DNA of 52,083 nucleotides from Gnetum montanum (Eukaryota > Streptophyta > Gnetopsida > Gnetales > Gnetaceae). How positions within the stretch are numbered: the stretch's first letter is position 1; each line of letters begins with the position of its first letter. The stretch covers positions 304,820 through 356,902 of the forward strand of contig MNCI01008582.1 of the NCBI GenBank assembly GCA_015680685.1, given 5' to 3'. Shown here piece after piece: positions 46,508 to 52,083 of the stretch. The notes beneath the pieces are model-generated. The model was not told where the DNA came from and ran no database searches. It worked only from the letters and a program-made list of their open reading frames with translations. Made by a program: the position numbers and the translations under genes.

Positions 46508-46525
46508 TCCCCTACAATGGCACCA
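46508..46525 (-). promoter_or_regulatory. Primer-binding site of B (Asp-tRNA type)
   Basis: Minus-strand TGGTGCCATTGTAGGGGA, one base after the 5' LTR, matches the plant tRNA-Asp 3' end complement TGGCGCCGTTGCCGGGGA at 14 of 18 positions. Three of the four differences are C-to-T or G-to-A transitions. Confidence 0.75.
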
Positions 46526-46526
46526 A

Positions 46527-47429
46527 TGATGAGTGGCAAGATACCCCTACACTCAACCATACAAATAAGAGAGTTTCACGCACGATCCAGTCAAACTCCA
46601 CAAATAGGCTAGTTGTGGTATCTAGATAGTTACTCATTGATCGTAGTTCACTATCTTCCCACCTAGACTAGTATTTGCTTTGTCACGTATGGTTTAGTCT
46701 AGAGTGAGGTGTATGATGTGTCCCTAAACTAATGTTACTCCTAGAGACATTGGAAAATAATCTTTAATTAAGCTAGGAGGAAAGGGAGAGATAGTTAAAC
46801 TAATAGGATATAGGAAGAGAGAATCTAAGCTAGCCTAAGTGTGATGAGCATCCATTCCTTAATCATCTGTACACATCTTGGACCTCATGCATGACTACCA
46901 CTGGGGTTACCAAGTGCATGGCCTAGGTACGCTACTGGGATACCAAGTAGTCACACTTAAATGCTCATGATTAAGTCGTACTCATTCCACATTTAAGGAG
47001 TTTAGGGTGAAGAGATATTAAGTACGAAACCAATAAATAAAAATAACAATTAAATAATTAAACTAAGTAAATGTTGCAATGATGAAGTAATCTCGATCTT
47101 TATTTCTAGTCATGTGCATGTCCAAGTACATCACACTCAAATAAAGGATGTTGTACAATTACAATCATCACACTGTGGGCATGCACTGGGAGAAAGGGTT
47201 GAGAGGAACTAAGAAATGAACTAACTTCTAAAACTAACTAAAAATCTAACTATTTTCAAATCTTAAAGACTTACTCCTCTCATGCACCTACATGTGTATT
47301 TATAGGCTCATGCAAGAGTTGTGATATTGTGTATCCGATATCGTTATTGGGCTGCAATATCGCTTACCTAATATCGTGGATTCGATATCGGGTGTCTGAT
47401 ATCATAGCCTGATGAATCACAATTCATCA
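46527..47429 (-). repeat. 5' LTR of B
   Basis: Plus-strand TGATGAGTGGCAAGA to AATTCATCA, 903 bp. Pairs with 38596-39497 with few indels. U3 motif cluster at 47321-47403; TATA complement at 47297-47304. Right target duplication CTAGA at 47430-47434. Confidence 0.9.
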
Positions 47430-47434
47430 CTAGA

Positions 47435-50400
47435 TAGGCCATCCTACATCATCATAAAACTCTTCCTAGATCCTCATGTGTAGATTAATTCAATGAATCA
47501 AAATAAATTTACATAACTTCATTTACAATCCTATATTGAGCATAATCACCAAGCTCAAAGTCCAAGAAATTAGCTTTCACAACATAGAGAGAGAGATAAG
47601 TACTCTACCTTGTCTTAAAATAGAGACTTAAGAGTTACATAGCTCCTTGAGAAAAGAAAATAGAGATTTTATAGAAAAGAAACAAAAAGAGAAGAAGAGG
47701 AGAATCACAAAAGAAAAAATTCTAGTTCAAGCTCAAGGCCAAAACAAGAATTATCCAAGATAAGATAGACATATTTAATTTGTAGCCATCACTCTAACTA
47801 CCTCTTTCCAAAATCATTCATTAATCCATTACTATTATGCTGGAGAAGCGTGGAAAGTAATATGCTATAATTATTACCAATGACTAAAAGTGTAGCTAAA
47901 GAAGAAATCATGCTTGTTACATCTGAGCTTCCATTACTATATTTGGTATGAGCTTGATGTGAGCATTAAAAGCTTAGCAGAGAAGAAGAAATCTATCATT
48001 TCATCTTAGCACTAATGGCTTCTTCTTGCGGAAATCACTAGCTCTGGTCTAAAAAATAACTGTTGTTTTCATTAATGGGATTAAACTCACTTTTGTAGTA
48101 GTATAGATAAAAGCTTTTACTTGTAATGCCTTTTTAATGTGAGCTTAAAATGCCCCATTTTATTTTTGTAGATAAGGTATGGCCTTTCTCTAGTGAGCTC
48201 ATATAGATCCACAAACTAGTCCTAAATAGCTTCTGGCTTTTCTTTTGCATGGGCTAACATCGTAAGAAGCACTTTAAAGAAAATTGGAAGCGTTTTATTT
48301 TCAAGACTTTTTCTTATTTTTTTTAATAGGCTTTCTTATGTGTGTGGTCAAAGTATTGATGTGGCAAAGCTATTCTCAAAGAGCTTTATAGAACCAAAAA
48401 CTAGTTCTCAAATTTGCCTCTAAGAGCTAATGTGCCAAGACATCTAGTAGAAGCTAAAAATATTTTTGATTTTTTTTTTTTTTTGAGAAGAAATGAGCTT
48501 TTTAACTAAGCTTTCATGTTCAAAAGAAATGCTAACATGGTAGAGCCATTGAAGCAGCTCCTCGTAGAACATAAAAATGGCTTTACAAGCTAGTTTTATT
48601 CTATGCTTTTTCTCTCAAGTTGATATGGTACAGTTAATCAAGGAAGCCCTTGTAGAGCAAGAAAATGGCTCTACAAGTTAGTTCTATTTTGCACTTTTTC
48701 TCAAGCTGATGTGGTAGAGCTAATCAAATGAGTCCTTCATAGACTAAAAAAAATGGCTCTACAAGTGCTTTGCTGACATGGTAAAGCTAATTGAACGAGC
48801 CCTTCATAGAAGAAAAATAAGCCTTTATGAGTTGGTTCTATGTGTTGAGCTAGATTAAAATATTTAATCACATATGTTTTAAAACATTTTAAGCTCATCC
48901 CCACTAAGTTTCCAAAAGAAAAGTTGACATGGAAGAGCTATTTGAGCAATTCTTTATAGAACCAAAATAGGCCTCTACAAGTTGGTTCTATGTGCTAAGA
49001 TGGATTAAAATATTAAGTGCATGTGCTCTAAAACTATTTAAGTTTGGCCCTACAAAACTAATGAAATAAAATCAACTTGAGCTATCTTTGTAAAGCTAAA
49101 AGGAAGAGCAAAGCTAAATTGAAATCACCCAAGTGTGTGTGATGCTAAGCTGGTAGAGTCATTTTGGTCAAGCTAAGCAAAACCACAAAATGGTTCTACA
49201 AACTAGCTCTACAAAATACTCTCCTAATAAAAGATAAATCAAAAGCTCAAACTACATGAAAACATAATCTCCACTATAAATCCAAAACCTACCACTAAGC
49301 TCAAAACACACAACAATCTTTCCCTTTTTGAGATTGGAAGATCTCTTAGAGTAAGCTTATATGAGACAAAATTAAGAAGGATTGTCCAAGTATATAGAAA
49401 AATTCTTTAAAAATAAGCTCAAAAACATCACACAGATAAACTCAGCTCTTACATAGAGATTATAATTGAAGAACTTAGCAATCTCTTAATAACAAGAATT
49501 AAGTTAAGCTAATAATCATCATTGCACAACTCATATTAATAAAGCTTACAGACTAATCAATTAATTAAACACAACCTCTATCTAATTATACATAGATCAT
49601 AAAAAAATCACTCAATACAAATCATAGAACATAGAGATTAACTTCATTTGTCTAACAAAATAGCTCATATCAATCACATCAATATTACTCTCCCTTTTTT
49701 TAAGAAAATGATCACATCACACATTACTCCTTCTTTTTGCCAAAAAAAGTTGAAAAGAAGCTTCCCTTTTTTAAAAATAATTATGCTTAAAACATAAAGA
49801 TAAACATAGGTAAGAAAAAATAAGAGAAACACATAACATCTTAACTAAAAATCCATTGATCTAGTTGATCAGTGAACTATCAAGCTCAAAATAGAGATGT
49901 TATAATGGGAGAACAGCTACTCATACCAAGTATAGAAAAAAATATAATAGGCATAGAATAAATCAGATATCTAAGCATTCACTTAAAAGCATCATAGCTA
50001 TGTATATTCATAAGAACTTTTGAATGAATCAAGAGGATTCTAAAGAGCTTGGAGAAGAGCTAAGAAGAAGAAAGACAAAGAGAAATTAAGCACTGGCAAA
50101 CATTGAATCTGAAATAAAGTATGAAAAGAGTAGAGAAGAGAGGAAGGCCTAGGACAAGTTTAGTAAGGAGGTAGAAGGGATTATGATACAAAAACAATAG
50201 TAATTCTTAGACTTTAAGAGATATAGGCATTTTCCATATAGAACTCCTAAAGAAAGGAAAATATATACAAAGTAAGACATTAAGACTCTGTACTTCACCC
50301 ATGACCTCTTAGAGTTGCTCCATCCCCCAATCTTAGAGCCAAAAACAAGGTCATCCTTTGGTTATAATCCCTATGAGTAAATGCATGAATCCATAGGATA

Positions 50401-50487
50401 TGACTCTAAGGATTCAACAAACTCAACATAGGCACCTAGAATTTTTGTTACAACTTGACAATACTCTACCTCTCTATAATATAAGCA
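47435..50487 (-). repeat. Main part of the copia H 3' LTR
   Basis: About 3.05 kb here plus 188 bp at 38408-38595, an unusually long copia LTR. On the minus strand it starts near TGCTTATATTATAG. No gene inside. It contains the tandem repeats at 48360-49230 and A- and T-rich stretches. Confidence 0.55.
48360..49230. repeat. Degenerate tandem repeats in the H LTR
   Basis: About seven diverged units of roughly 90-130 bases. Each contains a GACATGGTAGAGCTA segment, a CCCTTCATAGAA segment and ATGGCTCTACAAGTTAGTTC, seen near 48360, 48540, 48640, 48715, 48775, 48930 and 49150. Confidence 0.65.
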
Positions 50488-50492
50488 TATAT

Positions 50493-50502
50493 ACTCCCCC
50501 TA
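50493..50502 (-). other. Polypurine tract of H
   Basis: Minus-strand TATAGGGGGAGTA, a typical copia polypurine tract just before the LTR. Confidence 0.55.
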
Positions 50503-50559
50503 TAATAAAGCTTGATAGCTTATTATAAATCTCTAAACTAGTATTAGGAGTTTTAGAAG

Positions 50560-50997
50560 CTTATGTATGTCTTAGTAAAGTAGTTACATCCAAAAATATT
50601 CTTAGATATAGAAATATTTCTTTATTTAAAGCCTTTATAGAAATGTTTGCTCTTTGTTCTTTAGATGAAAATATGATAATTTTTCTATTTGAAACTCTAC
50701 TTGATCTCTAAGAAAATCATATTTAATCTCAATATGTTTATATTTACCATGAAAAATAGGAATTTTTACAGATATAAATAGCATAATTATTATCAAAATG
50801 AAAAATTATTGGGTTAGAGAATGCTATACCGAAAAGCTTTAATACTTCTCTCATCCAAAGCATTTGTGTGCAACAGTGTATGGCTACAACATATTTGGTT
50901 TTGGCTAATGATAATGCTACAAATTTTTGCTTTTCTCTTAGCCATGACACTATTCTATTACTAATAAAATGATAGTTCCTACTAGTAGATTTTCAAT
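50560..50997 (-). pseudogene. copia RNase H of element H, truncated by D-right
   Basis: Minus-strand reading starts at the D-right junction with KSTSRNYHF, then ISNRIVSWLREKQKFVALS, AKTKYVVAIHCCTQMLWMRE and FHFDNNYAIYICKN. These match KSTSGYCFFLG...ISW.SKKQ..VALSTAEAEYIA ... DN.SAI..AKN. After a stop it continues KYKHIEIKYDFLRDQVE, the usual RTKHID..YHF.R..V. The DNQSAI motif is changed to DNNYAI. Everything upstream of KSTS is missing because of the D-right insertion. Confidence 0.85.
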
Positions 50998-52031
50998 TGA
51001 TGAGTGGCGAGGTACCCCTACACTCCACCATACGAATACGAGCGTACACGCGCGATCCGGTCAAACTCCGCAGACTAAATGCCTTAATGCCACAAGAAAC
51101 ACTTGGGGTTAATCGTTCATTGTCTTCCCAGGCTTGCTTGTATGTGTCACGGTGTATGGTTAAGCAAGTCTGAGGTATGTGATTTTTTTTGGTATTTTCG
51201 GCTTATCTCCTATGCTATCAGAGGAAAGGGTTGAGAAACTAAACTAACTCTAACTAAAGATCTAAGTCTAAATTAACTAGCGTCAGCATCCGTTCCCACT
51301 TACCGGACACACCCTGAACTATGCAACTGCAGCTTACCAAACGCTAATCGTTCCTGGAATCGCCACACATAACGCAAGTGCTCGAAGTGGTCGTACTGAG
51401 GCACCTATTTAGCCTACGTGTGATAAGCAGCCGATTCCTTAGCCAGCCGTACACACCCGTGGGTGCTCGTAACTAAGTCGTACTTATCACACGATCTAGC
51501 CTAGCAATGAGCAGCCGATTCCTCAACTAGCCGTACACATTAGACCCGGGAGTTACCAAGCGCAGAATCCTGGAATACGCTACTGGGTTACCAAGCATCC
51601 AATGCTCGTAATTGAGTCGTACTCATGCATTGCGTCAAGCAGCCGATTCCTTGACTAGCCGTACACGTCCGTAGACGCTCGTAATCAAGTCGTACTTGAA
51701 CGCACTAGGAAAGCAGGACAGAAAGCAATAAAACCACGTGCTGCAAGGTTTATCCAATCAAGTTCGTCTTTATTGCCGTACACAACTTGGGTTCAGGTTA
51801 CAAGCTGCTCGAATAAAGAGCCGTTCACTCTAGGACTCCTACTGCGGGCACATGGGGAAAAATTCTAACTCTGGAGTGATCAATCTGCCAGAGCTTCGCT
51901 ACACTAGCCAGGATTGGGAAATGAAGGGAGTGCCGCCTCTTATTTATAGATATGGCAGCAGGATGCGATATCGCGTATGCGATATCGCATGGGATTCGAT
52001 ATCGCAGCCCAGTGCAAGTCGCGTCTCATCA
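50998..52031 (-). repeat. 3' LTR of element D-right (1034 bp)
   Basis: Plus-strand TGATGAGTGGCGAGG to GTCTCATCA. It has no primer site on its left flank (TTTTCAAT), so it is a 3' LTR of a minus-strand element whose body lies right of the window. TATA complement TATTTATA at 51941-51948; GCGATATCGC at 51965-51974 and 51979-51988, TCGATATCGC at 51996-52005. R/U5 modules with AGCAGCCGATTCCT recur at about 51427, 51510 and 51648. Inverted relative to D-left. Confidence 0.85.
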
Positions 52032-52083
52032 TACCCCCATGACTGAATGAAAACTTGTCCTCGAGTTCCTTACAATGATATCA
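52032..52083 (-). mobile_element. Polypurine tract and 3' internal end of D-right
   Basis: Plus-strand TACCCCCATG (52032-52041) is the complement of the family polypurine tract, followed by the complement of the CTCGAGGACAAG block. The window ends inside it. Confidence 0.75.

Larger units (their letters stand above)
38596..47429 (-). mobile_element. Element B, complete non-autonomous gypsy-type retrotransposon (8.8 kb)
   Basis: LTRs of 902 and 903 bp, perfect CTAGA duplication, Asp-tRNA primer site, polypurine tract, gag, long spacer, internal promoter-like site, ORF2 and ORF3. No protease, reverse transcriptase, RNase H or integrase is present between gag and the spacer, where element C has pol. 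The LTRs differ at roughly one base in twenty, so B is the youngest clearly dated insertion. It inserted into the LTR of copia H. Stops in gag and ORF2 show it is no longer coding-competent. Confidence 0.85.
38408..50997 (-). mobile_element. 3' end of copia element H, interrupted by B and cut by D-right
   Basis: On the minus strand: copia RNase H (50997-50560), polypurine tract (about 50502-50493), then a 3' LTR from 50487 to 47435, continuing after B at 38590 to 38408. The join across B is supported by the CTAGA duplication and by GGTGGTTCAATTGCTAGA / TAGGCCATCCTACATC reading as one sequence. The LTR terminal block with CTAAGAGGGTGGTGAATTAG near 38430 is common near plant copia LTR ends. Left terminus TGTTATTTT. 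The rest of H was displaced or removed by D-right. Confidence 0.65.

Noticed and set aside
1-52083. CRISPR array, tRNA or rRNA genes, organelle DNA
   Set aside because: No regularly spaced identical repeats with unique spacers, no cloverleaf with an intact anticodon arm, and no rRNA core motif noticed by eye. The tRNA-like matches are only primer-binding sites.

Overview
The window is AT-rich nuclear DNA of a land plant, most likely a seed plant with a large genome. The evidence is nested Ty1/copia and Ty3/gypsy LTR retrotransposons with plant-type primer sites (initiator-Met and Asp tRNA), a plant-type accessory retrotransposon domain, and a fragment of a plant RBBP6/PQT3-like gene. I cannot name the species. 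I found no intact host gene, tRNA, rRNA or CRISPR array. Nearly every coding trace carries stops or frameshifts. All boundaries, identities and homologies were read by eye.

Layout. (1) Positions 1-1434 and 50998-52083 are the 3' ends of two elements of one gypsy family (here D). They lie in opposite orientation, so their 3' LTRs face inward as a 1.09-kb inverted repeat. (2) 1435-5865 is a decayed minus-strand copia element (K), cut by D. (3) 5866-25112 is a minus-strand chromovirus-like gypsy element (Gy1) that lies beside the K primer site. Its 3' LTR is opened by a plus-strand copia element (CopS, 7101-16356) and two solo LTRs (S1 17159-17655, S2 18253-20090). CopS carries gag but no pol, and its leader contains a fragment of a host ubiquitin-ligase-like gene. 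(4) About 25330-27750 is a plus-strand gypsy gag-protease remnant (E). (5) 28929 to about 36370 is a minus-strand element (C) with RNase H, integrase, a spacer, an internal promoter-like site and two accessory ORFs before its 3' LTR. (6) 38408-50997 is a copia 3' end with a long LTR (H). It is interrupted by a complete gypsy-type element B (38596-47429) with matching LTRs, a CTAGA duplication, an Asp-tRNA primer site and a polypurine tract.

How the parts fit. B and C are related. C keeps pol between the gag side and the spacer; B has gag but no pol and looks like a non-autonomous deletion derivative. Downstream of the spacer both carry ORF2, resembling the plant retrotransposon domain called 'putative plant transposon protein' (Pfam Transposase_32), and a coiled-coil ORF3.

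The most interesting pattern is regulatory. In B the LTR promoter has a cluster of GATATYGC-like palindromes beside the TATA box, and a second cluster plus TATA box lies inside the element ahead of ORF2. In C both places instead carry a GCATCGATGGGGAT-type motif. So the LTR promoter and the internal promoter share a motif within each element but differ between elements. That arrangement recalls a two-promoter transactivator circuit. Gy1 has a third private palindrome array (ACCATGAWTCATGGT) beside its TATA-like sequence.
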